Positions 34,900 through 44,695 of a stretch of 64,000 bases of DNA are shown piece after piece. The notes below the pieces were generated by a model, which searched no databases, was not told where the DNA came from, and saw nothing but the letters and a program-made list of their open reading frames with translations. Made by a program: the position numbers and the translations under genes. The DNA comes from Chitinophaga sp. YR627. Lineage in GTDB: Bacteria; Bacteroidota; Bacteroidia; Chitinophagales; Chitinophagaceae. The stretch is taken from NCBI RefSeq assembly GCF_900114995.1, contig NZ_FOUX01000001.1, positions 1,364,001-1,428,000 of the forward strand, written 5' to 3'. The stretch's first letter is position 1; every line of letters begins with the position of its first letter.

Positions 34900-35165
34900 A
34901 GTATATGGTTCGGATATGAAAGTAACGAAATTCCAAATCCCAATTATAGCACACAAGTGTTACAGTATGAGTGAGTTACGTTTGGTCTGGCGCGGTGTGT
35001 CTAACAGTAGAGCATGTTGTCTCTGTCAGTTGATTGAATATGTGTGTCAAAGAGATAGTTTAAATATTATATGCTAATTGATTGTTAGATGTCCTAATCA
35101 ATATTTTTTTGTGTTTCGGTAAATAATGTTTGTCTTTTGCCTGATATCCAGTGCCGGAAGAATAC
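34900..35165. other. Intergenic region upstream of the second PKD gene
   Basis: No gene seen. The only notable site is ACACAAGTGT at 34951-34960, 52 bp before the PKD start, which recurs in reverse complement 52 bp before the epoxide hydrolase start at 36970. The region is AT-rich toward 35100. Confidence 0.5.
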
Positions 35166-35202
35166 AAAAAAAGGAAGTATCAAAGATATCTCTGATACTT
35201 CC
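35166..35202 (-). terminator. Intrinsic terminator of the ohr-like gene
   Basis: GGAAGTATCA (35173-35182) pairs perfectly with TGATACTTCC (35193-35202). Read on the reverse strand the stem is followed by seven T. It lies 41 bp past the stop of the gene at 35243. Confidence 0.85.
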
Positions 35203-35242
35203 GGTGGATGATTTCTGCTGATGTGATGATAAAGTATTAGAC

Positions 35243-35665
35243 CTACACCGTAATGGTCGTTGTAACGTCCACATTCCCCTTAATGGCTTTAGAATAGGGG
35301 CAGGCGTGATGTGATAAGTCAACAAGCTGCCGGGCTGTTTCCTGGCTTAAACCAGGTAAATGAACATTCAGACGGGCCTGGATGGAGAAGTCAGCACCTG
35401 TCAGACAGAGATCAACCTCGGCATCAATTGCAGCGTCAGGTGGCAGTGTGATCTTCATTTTATTCGCTACGATATCCATAGCGCCTTCAAAGCATGCCGA
35501 CCAGCCGGCTGCAAACAGTTGCTCAGGATTAGTACCGGTACTACCGGTGCCGGGAGTAGAGAGCCGGACTTCCAGGTGTCCGTCGTCGCTGCGTGCCAGC
35601 CCATTGGCGCGTCCACCTGCCGTATGCACTTTCGCAGTGTAGAGTACTTTTTTTGTTGCTGCCAT
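35243..35665 (-). CDS. Organic hydroperoxide resistance protein (Ohr/OsmC family)
   Basis: A 140-residue cytoplasmic thiol peroxidase that reduces organic and lipid hydroperoxides. The two redox cysteines are in place: C58 in NPEQLFAAGWSACFEGAM and C122 in HHACPYSKA, with the conserved E48. Length is typical of Ohr rather than the longer OsmC forms. It lies 34 bp downstream of the epoxide hydrolase gene in the same direction and may share its transcript, which would join two functions handling reactive oxygenated compounds. Confidence 0.93.
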   Translation of the reverse strand: MAATKKVLYTAKVHTAGGRANGLARSDDGHLEVRLSTPGTGSTGTNPEQLFAAGWSACFEGAMDIVANKMKITLPPDAAIDAEVDLCLTGADFSIQARLNVHLPGLSQETARQLVDLSHHACPYSKAIKGNVDVTTTITV

Positions 35666-35698
35666 TGTTAGTGATCTTATGGTGATTAAATAGAAGAA

Positions 35699-36970
35699 TT
35701 AGCGCAATGACCTGAATGATTCCCGCAATTCTGCTGTCAGCGATGCGGGTTGCTCCCATGCGGCAAAGTGACCGCCTTTGGGTAGTTTATTGAAGTGTTT
35801 CAGATTGCTGTATGCTTTCTCTGTCCAGCTGCGTGGTGCAGCATAGATCTCATCAGGGAATATGCTGACGGCTGCCGGTATTTTGACCCCTTTCGGATCA
35901 AAGAAGACCAGCTTATTCTCCCAATATAAACGGGCGGAGGAAATAGCGGTTTTAGTCAGCCAGTATAAGGTGATATTATCAAGGATATCATCTTTGGTCA
36001 ATCCTTCCGGCTGACCGTCAAAAACACGGGCGATCAGCGCGTGACTGGCAGCATCATGATCCAGCATCCAGGCCGCAAGTCCGACAGGTGAATCTTCCAG
36101 TCCGTAAAGTGTCTGCGGACGATTGCTCATTTCGATCGCATAACCCAGTCCGTGCGCATAAAAGAAACTGAGTTGATCATAGGCATGCGACTCATCCTCA
36201 GAGAGGCCTGCAGGTTTAGGATCACCAAATTTCAGCGCTTTGGCAATATCAGCAGGAACTGTCGCCGGCATGTTGACATGAATACCCAGTAATTCAGGCG
36301 GTGCTATAAGTGCCATTTGTTCCGTTACCGCATCACCCCAGTCACCTCCCTGCGCCACATATTTGTTATACCCCAGGCGTTTCATCAGTGTGATCCAGGC
36401 ATGTGCAATCCGAACAGGATCCCAACCGGTGCCGGTTGGTTTACCGGAGAAGCCATGACCCGGCAGTGAAGGAATGACCACATCAAAAGCGTCCTCCTCT
36501 TTACCGCCATAGGCAGCAGGGTCGGTAAGTGGTGCAATCACTTTGAGCTGCTCTAATACAGAACCCGGCCATCCATGTGTAATGATAACCGGAAGTGCAT
36601 TTTTAACTTTCGAACGTACATGTATAAAATGTATATCTACACCGTCAATGTTTGTAATGAATTGCGGAAGCGCGTTCAGTTTCGCTTCTATTTTACGCCA
36701 GTTATAATCTTTTGCCCAGTAAGCAGCTAACTGGCGCATGGTGCCCAGTTGCACACCCTGTGTCGCATCAGCAACTGTTTCCTGCTCCGGCCAGCGGGTA
36801 GCCTGAATACGTCGCCGGAGATCAGCCAGATCAGCATCCGGAAAACTAACTTGAAACGGACGGATGGCGGCAGTACCCTTTTGGGTGTCCTGGGCAATAC
36901 CTGGCACTGAAAATAACAGCATGGCGGTAGCGAAGATCCCACCAATGGTCAGTTGATTTTTCTTTTTCAT
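35699..36970 (-). CDS. Exported epoxide hydrolase (EHN domain plus alpha/beta hydrolase)
   Basis: A 423-residue enzyme with a signal peptide ([11 protein letters not shown]...PGIAQ); the open frame extends to 37021 but the ATG at 36970 is the natural start. Residues ~35-140 are the epoxide hydrolase N-terminal domain ([27 protein letters not shown]). The alpha/beta hydrolase core shows the oxyanion motif HGWPGS (132-137), the nucleophile D210 in QGGDWGDAV, and the terminal catalytic His in [12 protein letters not shown]. It adds water to epoxides to give diols. Export of this family is less usual than a cytoplasmic location. Close to the Ohr gene downstream. Confidence 0.9.
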   Translation of the reverse strand: MKKKNQLTIGGIFATAMLLFSVPGIAQDTQKGTAAIRPFQVSFPDADLADLRRRIQATRWPEQETVADATQGVQLGTMRQLAAYWAKDYNWRKIEAKLNALPQFITNIDGVDIHFIHVRSKVKNALPVIITHGWPGSVLEQLKVIAPLTDPAAYGGKEEDAFDVVIPSLPGHGFSGKPTGTGWDPVRIAHAWITLMKRLGYNKYVAQGGDWGDAVTEQMALIAPPELLGIHVNMPATVPADIAKALKFGDPKPAGLSEDESHAYDQLSFFYAHGLGYAIEMSNRPQTLYGLEDSPVGLAAWMLDHDAASHALIARVFDGQPEGLTKDDILDNITLYWLTKTAISSARLYWENKLVFFDPKGVKIPAAVSIFPDEIYAAPRSWTEKAYSNLKHFNKLPKGGHFAAWEQPASLTAELRESFRSLR

Positions 36971-37473
36971 GGTCTGTTTTTTATGATCATAAATGCTTAT
37001 TCCACAACAAGTAATTATCATACACTTGTGTAACTGGTTAGTTGTTGATCATTAAGAAAGATCCAGCGAAAATGACCTGTGGCTATGCGTAATTATCCGA
37101 CCTCCAAACGAGGTGTCGTTTTTTCGGAAGATGATTAAAACCGGTTGTTATCCGGTATGTTTATTAAATGTAGTCAGGTGCTCAGTACCCCATTAAATCT
37201 GGAAAGGAGAGTGTTATACGACGTAAGTTGAATACTTACAGTAAGTTAAGTATTTTTTAAGAGAACTATTAAATATCAATTGTGATTCTTTTAGGCGGGT
37301 AGGACCGTCAACTATCATTGCGACAGCCCTGTTGTTTACAGAGTGTATCATGCGAATGTGCGTACAGTATTGCGTTCATAGCTGTTGCTATTATGAGTAA
37401 ATATCATTGATGATATTTTTCTATATTAGCGCAGCTTTTTTTAACCCATATGAGACACTAAAAAACCCTTTCT
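36971..37473. other. Divergent intergenic region without a gene
   Basis: No convincing open frame. It contains ACACTTGTGT (37022-37031), 52 bp upstream of the epoxide hydrolase start, and a weak hairpin CGACCTC/GAGGTGTCG with six T at 37098-37124 that resembles a terminator on the forward strand although no forward gene precedes it. The last 100 bp before the lipoprotein gene are AT-rich, as expected of a promoter. Confidence 0.5.
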
Positions 37474-39030
37474 ATGAACATGCGTGTAAACCCTCAATTA
37501 CTGAAAGTACAAGCTACTTTCCTATTGACCCTTTGTTCCATTTTGCCTTTTAACGCCTGTAAAAAGGAGACTACGCCGGAGCAGATCGCAGCAGTACCTG
37601 CGCTTCGTGTTGACCCTGATGATGCTTACAGAGTTGCTTTTGCAAAGACACTGGCCAAAGCAGTTCAGGCAGAACCGGCCCTGCGTAATTTTATCAAAGC
37701 AGAGGCCACCAAACAATTTGACCGGGATTATGATATTCTGTTCCAGGCGGTGAAAGACACCCGGATCGATGGACACACCATCCGGGAGATCTTAGCGGAA
37801 TATGCAGATGATCCCGAGGCATTTGAGACGGCCTGTGAGAAGCTGCCCTTGCTGACGATCTTCATGCCAGCATTACCGAATGGCTTTTCTGCTGACAACT
37901 GGAACACAGGTACAGACATACCACTGGTCGCCCTTAAACAACAGGCTAATGCGGACATGAGTTTTTATGATGGCAAAGGGAATGAACAAAAAGTGCCGGT
38001 AAAGTATATTCCTGGCTTCCCCGTGCTGGTAGTGAAAACCAATGAGCGCGTAGTGGTGAATGACGCGCCTAATTATTTTGCTGACCCGCAGGCACGTCAG
38101 CAAGCTGCCAGCTATTATAGGAATAGCAACTATTCTTTCAGCTTTGCAGATGAAGCCTTTGATGGCGTACATAAAAAGTCTCCGGCAGACGCAGGAAGGG
38201 TAACGCTTGCAGTAGACCCTATCAATTTACAGGCCTACTCATCTGGTGCGGAATGGCAAAGAGATTTCGTTTATTATGGTATTAAACCGGGTGTGGATAC
38301 AGGAAAGTTTACAAACCGTTACAGCGAATTTATTACCTCATTCAAATTCCTGAAACCGGAACATTACAATCTGGTAAGTGATCATGCAAATGACCCGACA
38401 ACGACACTGGGCTTACATGGAAGAGACGAGCCTGTATGGACAGATGGTAACCTCGAGATCAGAATCAGCATCTTTGTTAATTCAAAGAACGCAGTAGGAC
38501 AGGAATTGAAAAAGGCCTTTACGGTCCGTGGAGAAGAACTGTTTCACGCGGAGAAGTACGACATCATCCTGTTTGGTACCGTGCAATTTTATATTATACA
38601 AAGCGTGACGCCCGTTGAATATCATCCCAACATAGAGATCTTACCCTGGGACCTGGAAATATATGGCAATGTATGGAAATTCGTGGTCTCAGAATTTGAT
38701 CCCTCAGAAGAGGTCACAAGAACTGTAACACACACTACCACCTACAGTAATAACTTTGAGATCAATGTTAACACGGGTGAGAAGGTGAAGATAGGAGGTA
38801 AGTTCGGTGCAAGTCAGACGACCACCCATACAGAAACCTATACCTCTAAAACCACGCTTGGTTCTGAAGAGTTGTTCGAAGGCGTACTGGATTTCCGCTC
38901 GCCGGTTATTACAGGATTGACTACTATCACACTGCCAGGAGCTATTCCTATTGTAATACCAGCTTACAATACCTATGAAGTGACAACCGGTATCGTGAGT
39001 TTTTCTGTAGAGCCAATAAGGATTTACTAA
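37474..39030 (+). CDS. Lipoprotein of unknown function with Ser/Thr-rich beta-hairpin-like segment
   Basis: A 518-residue protein with a lipoprotein signal ending FNAC (Cys29) followed by KKE, so it is probably membrane-anchored. Residues ~50-120 are helical with a KEFxxD-like KQFDRDYDILFQAVKD segment. The middle is beta-rich and unknown. Residues ~405-480 alternate polar and Thr/Ser residues (TRTVTHTTTYSNNFEINV, GEKVKIGGKFGASQTTTHTE, TSKTTLGSEELFEG), the pattern of an amphipathic membrane-inserting hairpin in aerolysin-type pore formers. That analogy is inference from composition; no toxin family is recognised. It is a single gene with a hairpin after it. Confidence 0.75.
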   Translation: MNMRVNPQLLKVQATFLLTLCSILPFNACKKETTPEQIAAVPALRVDPDDAYRVAFAKTLAKAVQAEPALRNFIKAEATKQFDRDYDILFQAVKDTRIDGHTIREILAEYADDPEAFETACEKLPLLTIFMPALPNGFSADNWNTGTDIPLVALKQQANADMSFYDGKGNEQKVPVKYIPGFPVLVVKTNERVVVNDAPNYFADPQARQQAASYYRNSNYSFSFADEAFDGVHKKSPADAGRVTLAVDPINLQAYSSGAEWQRDFVYYGIKPGVDTGKFTNRYSEFITSFKFLKPEHYNLVSDHANDPTTTLGLHGRDEPVWTDGNLEIRISIFVNSKNAVGQELKKAFTVRGEELFHAEKYDIILFGTVQFYIIQSVTPVEYHPNIEILPWDLEIYGNVWKFVVSEFDPSEEVTRTVTHTTTYSNNFEINVNTGEKVKIGGKFGASQTTTHTETYTSKTTLGSEELFEGVLDFRSPVITGLTTITLPGAIPIVIPAYNTYEVTTGIVSFSVEPIRIY

Positions 39031-39071
39031 ATATAATGAGGTGAGCGGATGATCCACTCACCTCACTATAT
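39031..39071 (+). terminator. Hairpin terminator after the lipoprotein gene
   Basis: ATATAATGAGGTGAGCGGA (39031-39049) pairs with 39053-39071 in 17 of 19 positions, with a 3-nt loop, starting immediately after the stop codon. It lacks a strong T-run. Confidence 0.6.
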
Positions 39072-39087
39072 CTCCCCCATATCATAT

Positions 39088-39354
39088 TCACCCTACCCAT
39101 CCCCAGTTGGGAATGATGGTCCCGATATCATAAATGATTTCCATTGATTCACGGACCTTTTCCCTGTTGATGCTTCCCGGGAATTTCTTCCATGTGTATA
39201 TACCCGTATTACCCTGAGATATTTTCATCACAAAATAGATCAGACGGGATTGCTCTTCCTGGTTGTTGTAAAGAATAGGGAGTAAGAACGAGCTATTTGT
39301 GCCGTAAAAGATACAAAATTTAAGAGCGAAGCTTATCAACTTATCAAACGACAA
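39088..39354 (-). CDS. Small hypothetical protein or gene remnant (88 residues)
   Basis: An 88-residue frame in an otherwise empty 356-bp gap, divergent from the GH110-like gene. The second half (KISQGNTGIYTWKKFPGS, REKVRESMEIIYDIGTII) reads like genuine protein, the first half less so, and a Met at residue 43 could be the real start. No family recognised. It could be the tail of a decayed gene. Confidence 0.35.
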   Translation of the reverse strand: MSFDKLISFALKFCIFYGTNSSFLLPILYNNQEEQSRLIYFVMKISQGNTGIYTWKKFPGSINREKVRESMEIIYDIGTIIPNWGWVG

Positions 39355-39395
39355 AGGCTGTAATACTCAGCAGAATACTTAACTTAGTGGCCCGT

Positions 39396-41165
39396 ATGAA
39401 AAAACTGATCTCCATTACAATGCTGCTCTTCAGTCTGAGCAGCTACTGCCAGCGCATTTATTATATCAATCCTGAGACCGGAAATGATGAGAACAAGGGT
39501 ACTGCCAGTACACAGGCCTGGAAGAGTTTTAAACGCCTGGAAACACTCGGTCCCGGTACAACGGTAGAAGTACTCGCAGGTGGCGCATTTGATCAGTCTA
39601 TGGTCATCAAAGCGCATGGTACGCAGCAATCTCCCGTAAAGATCAGGTTTGCACCGGGCAACTATCATTTCTACAGCGACCATATTGAGAAAAGACAATT
39701 ACATATTTCCAATACGAATGACAGGCCCTATGAGCCCAAGGCGATTGCCTTACTCTTCGATAGCTGCCGCTATGTGCAGGTGGAGGGTACCGGCGCAAAA
39801 GTGATCCTCCACGGAAAGATGATAGAGACCTTCGTCAACCATTGTGATCATATTAATATTTCCGGATTGAGCTTTGATTATAATCGTCCGACAGTATCCG
39901 AATTACAGATCACCAATGTCGGAGAAGGTTATGCAGATGCGCTGATTCATCCCGATTCAAAATACAGCATCAGCGATAGTATCATCACCTGGATAGGAGA
40001 TGGCTGGCAATATCAGCCGGATGGTTACTGGCAGGTACTAAACCCGCTGATTGACGACCTGTCCCGTATGAATATGCCGATGGAAGCGCTTCGTTTTGTA
40101 CAACTGAAAGACAGGGCAGTCCGGATCTACTTTAAGAAAGAAGCAGGATTTAAAAAAGGACTCGTTTATCAGAACCGTGACGTCACACGCGATTGTGCCG
40201 CCTTTTTTATGCAATACAGCAAAAACATTCAACTCGATAACATCAGACTCTATTTTATGCACGGTATGGGCGTAGTCAGCCAGTATTGTGAGAATATCCG
40301 TATGAACAGGGTAGTGGTGAAACCTGATGCGCAATCAGGCCGTACCTGTGCTGCCTGGGCCGATATCCTGCACTTTGCAGGTTGTAGCGGAAAAATCGAG
40401 GTAGCCAATGCCTACCTTTCTGCCGCGAATGATGACGCGATCAATGTACATGGTATTCATCTACAGATCACTGACATTCAGCATGGTAATAAAATAAAGG
40501 TACAATTCGCCCACGGACAGACATTTGGTTTTGATGCATTTGCGGCCAATGACAGTATAGCATTCATCGGCCGGGAAAGTCTGCTGGAGATACAGGATAA
40601 TCAGGTACAGGCAGTAGAAAAGATCAATGACAAAGAGTTCCTTCTTACCCTGTCCGGACCCATATCTTCCGATGTGAAACCTGGTGATGCAGTAGAAAAC
40701 GTCAGCGCAACGCCTGAAGTCTGGATACATCATACCACTATCAACCGGATACCTACCCGTGGTATCCTGACCACCACCCGGCGTAAAATATTGATTGAGA
40801 ACAACCGCTTTGAAAACACCCGTATGAGCGGCATTTTTATCAATGATGATGCTTCCGGCTGGTTTGAATCGGGTATGGTGAAAGACCTGACCATCCGTAA
40901 AAACGAATTTCACCATTGCGGAGAGCCAGTTATCAGTGTTCACCCGGAAAATACAGTCAGTGGTAACACCGCCGTGCACAGTAACATAAAAGTATCGGGC
41001 AATACTTTCTGGTTACATGACAACCGTTTGCTGGAAGCAAAGAGTACCAGCAACATAAAGATCACAGGTAACATAGTTTACAATGCATCGTCAATAGACA
41101 GTGTATTGAAATTTGTTGACTGTTCCGGTGTATCCGTGTCTGGTAACAGACTTCAGCGGAAATAA
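39396..41165 (+). CDS. Secreted right-handed beta-helix glycosidase, GH110-like alpha-1,3-galactosidase
   Basis: About 589 residues; the ATG at 39396 gives the signal peptide MKKLISITMLLFSLSSYCQ, and a GTG at 39387 adds three residues. The body is a parallel beta-helix with rungs such as HINISGLSFDYNRP, IQLDNIRLYFMHGMGVVSQYCENIRMNRVVV and ILIENNRFENTRMSGIFI. The segment LSAANDDAINVHG, with paired aspartates near residue 346, matches the active-site region I associate with GH110, enzymes that release alpha-1,3-linked galactose as in blood group B and gut or host glycans. The exact linkage is not certain. It is 53 bp upstream of a T9SS cargo gene in the same direction. An unclassified polysaccharide lyase-like helix is the alternative. 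Confidence 0.75.
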   Translation: MKKLISITMLLFSLSSYCQRIYYINPETGNDENKGTASTQAWKSFKRLETLGPGTTVEVLAGGAFDQSMVIKAHGTQQSPVKIRFAPGNYHFYSDHIEKRQLHISNTNDRPYEPKAIALLFDSCRYVQVEGTGAKVILHGKMIETFVNHCDHINISGLSFDYNRPTVSELQITNVGEGYADALIHPDSKYSISDSIITWIGDGWQYQPDGYWQVLNPLIDDLSRMNMPMEALRFVQLKDRAVRIYFKKEAGFKKGLVYQNRDVTRDCAAFFMQYSKNIQLDNIRLYFMHGMGVVSQYCENIRMNRVVVKPDAQSGRTCAAWADILHFAGCSGKIEVANAYLSAANDDAINVHGIHLQITDIQHGNKIKVQFAHGQTFGFDAFAANDSIAFIGRESLLEIQDNQVQAVEKINDKEFLLTLSGPISSDVKPGDAVENVSATPEVWIHHTTINRIPTRGILTTTRRKILIENNRFENTRMSGIFINDDASGWFESGMVKDLTIRKNEFHHCGEPVISVHPENTVSGNTAVHSNIKVSGNTFWLHDNRLLEAKSTSNIKITGNIVYNASSIDSVLKFVDCSGVSVSGNRLQRK

Positions 41166-41218
41166 TGATAACAGACTATATTTTTATTATATTATAATTA
41201 TATATACTTTGGGTCATT

Positions 41219-44200
41219 ATGACCCGCGTTAATCAGCACCTATACCTACTGGTTTTGCTGGGCCTTACACTGTTTCCACTTATCTCATTTGCACAGTTGC
41301 AGATCAATGCAATAACGAGTACTCCCAGTACCTGTTCAAATAACGGAAGTATTACCGTTGATGCATCTGCAACAGCACTGCCAATGCTGTATAGTATAAC
41401 AGGAGGCCCCGTAACACAACCGGAACAGACACTTCATGTATTCAACTCTCTACCACCCGGCACCTATACGGTGACCGTTACTGACGCAGCATCGAACAGT
41501 ACCACCGGGACCGTTACCATCGGAGGGAACTATCTGCAACCAGATATGAATCCGATTAAAAGCCCGCCGTATTGTATTGGTAGCAGTACCGGACAAATTA
41601 TCGGAAACAGGATCGCCGGGACAGGCAACGGTCCTTATACCTGGCAGCTTCTGGCGCCATCTCCGGTTACTACGCCGCCACAGGCATCTGATACATTCAG
41701 TAATCTACCTGCCGGTAATTATACTTTGCGGCTAAGCGATGCCTGTGGAGGTTTCCGCACGATCGTCGTCACACTAGCTGATCCGCCGCCCAGCAATCTG
41801 ACTTTTCAGATCCCGCCGCAGATCAATATGGTCGGTTGCGATTCTGCAATGGTAACCATGTATATGCGCGCGGACTTATACCGTTTCCCGCTTACGCTGA
41901 CATTCGTCACGACTGCAGGTACTTTTACGACCACTTCGCCCACCCGGATAGATACCGCCAACTGTTGTAACTTTTTTACCCTGGAACAACTCATTCCCAA
42001 TTTTACCTATGGTAACGCTTTACAGATAAGTATTACAGACAATTGTGGCTTCACCGTTGCTACCCCTACCTATTATGCTAAGTCATTTGTTTTTTGTCCT
42101 GTATTTACCTCACACTTTTCGGACTGTATCTTTAAAACCACTGTTAACTATGATATGAATAACCGGGGCTGTGATGTACCCGATAGAGTGTTCACCAGTA
42201 TGAAACCACCGGTGAGATACTACGTTACAGATGTATTAACAAATACTGTGGTTGATGCAGATACCTTACCAGGCTACCGCGCCAATAACGGTTATTTCCA
42301 GGCAAGCGGTTTCTTTACAAAAGATCTGATCACGGATAAGACGTATAACATCGTTATTCACGATAGCTGCGGACATACATTTTCTGAGCAACTCTATGTA
42401 CCCGCTCAGGCCAATCCTCCGGCGCCTGCCGTCATTGGCAAACAACTGTACAGAGACGGATGCCTGGACTCCACGGCCGCGCTGTCTGTCAGTGTTGAGT
42501 ATTTCAGACGACAACCCCAGTTGGTGCTCTTATCCGGACCATCAAGAATGGGAAGTACGAAGCCAGGTTATGCATACGAAAGTGCTTATTACTATCCGGA
42601 TACATTAGAGATAACGGGTGTCGGCACCCATAACTATGCGTTTGGTATCAATAACCTGTCAGCAGGTACTTACCAGTTCAAAGTCATAGATAGCTGTGGA
42701 TCAGAAGTGTTTGATAGTTTCACCATATTACCCACCCAGGTAACGGACTTCCACCATGACTTCACTTATAAAAAAGGATGTCTCGGCAGAAACGAATTGC
42801 ACTATACGATCACGGCTGCTGACGGTTACATGCGTATCCGGAATATTACCACCAATGTCGAAACATTTAAATATTATCAGTCGCAGGACTTTGATATTCC
42901 GATACATGATTCGGTTATGAACCTGGCATCGGGAACCTATGAAGTAAACTTTGTTTACTCGCCCTATTTTGCCTCCAACAGGCCGGTAAACAGTATTCCG
43001 GTACCTTGTCAGCAGATAACAGACAGTGTCGTGATAGAAGGTTATCAGACGCCTACGATCATTGCGCATAACTACATATCATGTAAGCAAAACGCCTTCC
43101 TGGAGATCATTGCCGACAGTACGAAAGGCGTACCGCCATATGAATACGAGATCGTTGCCGGACCAACCGTTGCACCTATGCAGCCCGGCAACTTCTTTGC
43201 CGTTAATACACCCGGAACATATACTGTCAGGATCTATGATATCTGTGGCAATGCGTCTACCGCACAGATCACCGTTACGCAGATCGTAGTACCGCCTATC
43301 AGGGTGCTGCCTTTCTCCTGTAACAGTCAGCAGTTAACTTTCGGTTCATCTCCGTTTTATACCTATAGATGGACGGCTCCGAATGGGACCGTATTCACCG
43401 GTGATACACTGAATATCAATCCTGTTACGCCCGCTGATATCGGTACATATAACATTGAGCGGATCACAGATATTAATGGTTGCAGGGACACATCCTATAG
43501 TACTTATCGTCTTGTAGCTGCGAATATATATGAACGCATAGAGAGTATCTGCCCCGGCAGTAGTATTACGATCGGTACACATACCTATAACACCACAGGG
43601 GAGTATACCGACACACTGAAAAATGTAAGTGGATGTGATAGTATCGTGTTCTTACGACTTACTGTTCTTCCGCTGAAACGGGATACCTTATATAGGTCCA
43701 TCTGTCCGGGCATGCAGTTTCCCTTTAATGGAAAGTTCTATGGCGCTGCAGGCATTTACAGCGATACACTGCGTACTGCTAACTGTGATAGTATTGCGAC
43801 ACTCGTACTGTCTGTTACGCTAAAAGAACAAACAATCAGTATCAGCATATGCGAGCATACACAGTATGATTTTAATGGTAGGTTATTGACGACACCAGGT
43901 ATCTACCGCGATACATTACCTACTGCTACCTGTGACAGCATTATTATACTCGACCTGTCTGTACTGCCGCTAAAACATAGCACATTCGATCATACGATCT
44001 GTCCGGGGGACCAGTTTAATTTTAATGGCAGTATCCTCACAGTTGCAGGTACCTATTCAGATACACTGAGCACTGCTACCTGCGATAGTATTGTAACGGT
44101 GAATCTGTCTGTCGCGAATCCAACAATACAGATCACCGCCAGTCAGCAGACAATTGTCGCCGGAGAAGTCATACAACTTCAGGCAACTGATGCACTGACT

Positions 44201-44644
44201 TACTCCTGGACAGGAACGGGTGTGACCTTCAATAACACGACGATATACAATCCCGATGCAACACTTACTGCATCTGCGTGGATATACCTTCAGGGAACCA
44301 GTAACCCTGACGCCTGTATGGTAGCAGATTCCATATTTATAAATGTCATTGACCGGGCCACTTATTGCGAGGATACCTACATTTATATGCCTACTGCATT
44401 TTCGCCAAACGGAGACGGTTTGAATGATGTGTTCCGTATTGTCAGTAAGAAGATAGCACTTAAAACCTTCAGGGTGTTTAACCGCTGGGGAGAGCTGGTA
44501 TTCGTTACAACTGATCCGAATATTGGCTGGAATGGGGAGTATAAGGGAAAGAGATTACCAGGGGCGTATGTGTATTATGTGAGCTATACGGACTGTATGG
44601 GAGAGACAAGGTTAATAAAAGGAACGATTACGATGATCCCTTAA
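41219..44644 (+). CDS. Large surface protein with T9SS type B (gliding-motility) C-terminal domain
   Basis: A 1,141-residue protein with a signal peptide (MTRVNQHLYLL...SFAQ). The first ~720 residues are SprB-like modules of the form S-x-L-PPGTYTVTVTDA, LPAGNYTLRLSDACG and LSAGTYQFKVIDSCG. Residues ~770-960 hold four shorter ~60-residue repeats (SICPGSSITIGTHTY, SICPGMQFPFNGKFY, SICEHTQYDFNGRLL, TICPGDQFNFNGSIL) each ending TCDSI..L.LSV. The last ~90 residues (MPTAFSPNGDGLNDVFR... TITMIP) are the gliding-motility C-terminal domain. Probably an adhesin exported by the type IX system. AT-rich sequence before the start, ending TATATACTTTGG, resembles a Bacteroidota promoter. Confidence 0.92.
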   Translation: MTRVNQHLYLLVLLGLTLFPLISFAQLQINAITSTPSTCSNNGSITVDASATALPMLYSITGGPVTQPEQTLHVFNSLPPGTYTVTVTDAASNSTTGTVTIGGNYLQPDMNPIKSPPYCIGSSTGQIIGNRIAGTGNGPYTWQLLAPSPVTTPPQASDTFSNLPAGNYTLRLSDACGGFRTIVVTLADPPPSNLTFQIPPQINMVGCDSAMVTMYMRADLYRFPLTLTFVTTAGTFTTTSPTRIDTANCCNFFTLEQLIPNFTYGNALQISITDNCGFTVATPTYYAKSFVFCPVFTSHFSDCIFKTTVNYDMNNRGCDVPDRVFTSMKPPVRYYVTDVLTNTVVDADTLPGYRANNGYFQASGFFTKDLITDKTYNIVIHDSCGHTFSEQLYVPAQANPPAPAVIGKQLYRDGCLDSTAALSVSVEYFRRQPQLVLLSGPSRMGSTKPGYAYESAYYYPDTLEITGVGTHNYAFGINNLSAGTYQFKVIDSCGSEVFDSFTILPTQVTDFHHDFTYKKGCLGRNELHYTITAADGYMRIRNITTNVETFKYYQSQDFDIPIHDSVMNLASGTYEVNFVYSPYFASNRPVNSIPVPCQQITDSVVIEGYQTPTIIAHNYISCKQNAFLEIIADSTKGVPPYEYEIVAGPTVAPMQPGNFFAVNTPGTYTVRIYDICGNASTAQITVTQIVVPPIRVLPFSCNSQQLTFGSSPFYTYRWTAPNGTVFTGDTLNINPVTPADIGTYNIERITDINGCRDTSYSTYRLVAANIYERIESICPGSSITIGTHTYNTTGEYTDTLKNVSGCDSIVFLRLTVLPLKRDTLYRSICPGMQFPFNGKFYGAAGIYSDTLRTANCDSIATLVLSVTLKEQTISISICEHTQYDFNGRLLTTPGIYRDTLPTATCDSIIILDLSVLPLKHSTFDHTICPGDQFNFNGSILTVAGTYSDTLSTATCDSIVTVNLSVANPTIQITASQQTIVAGEVIQLQATDALTYSWTGTGVTFNNTTIYNPDATLTASAWIYLQGTSNPDACMVADSIFINVIDRATYCEDTYIYMPTAFSPNGDGLNDVFRIVSKKIALKTFRVFNRWGELVFVTTDPNIGWNGEYKGKRLPGAYVYYVSYTDCMGETRLIKGTITMIP

Positions 44645-44645
44645 G

Positions 44646-44678
44646 AAAAAGCCCGGAGTAATTAGCTCCGGGCTTTTT
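44646..44678. terminator. Bidirectional intrinsic terminator
   Basis: AAAAAGCCCGGAG (44646-44658) is perfectly complementary to 44666-44678, with a 7-nt loop and flanking A and T runs. It serves the T9SS protein gene and the convergent gene ending at 44696. Confidence 0.9.
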
Positions 44679-44695
44679 CTTGTTTAATATTGAAA

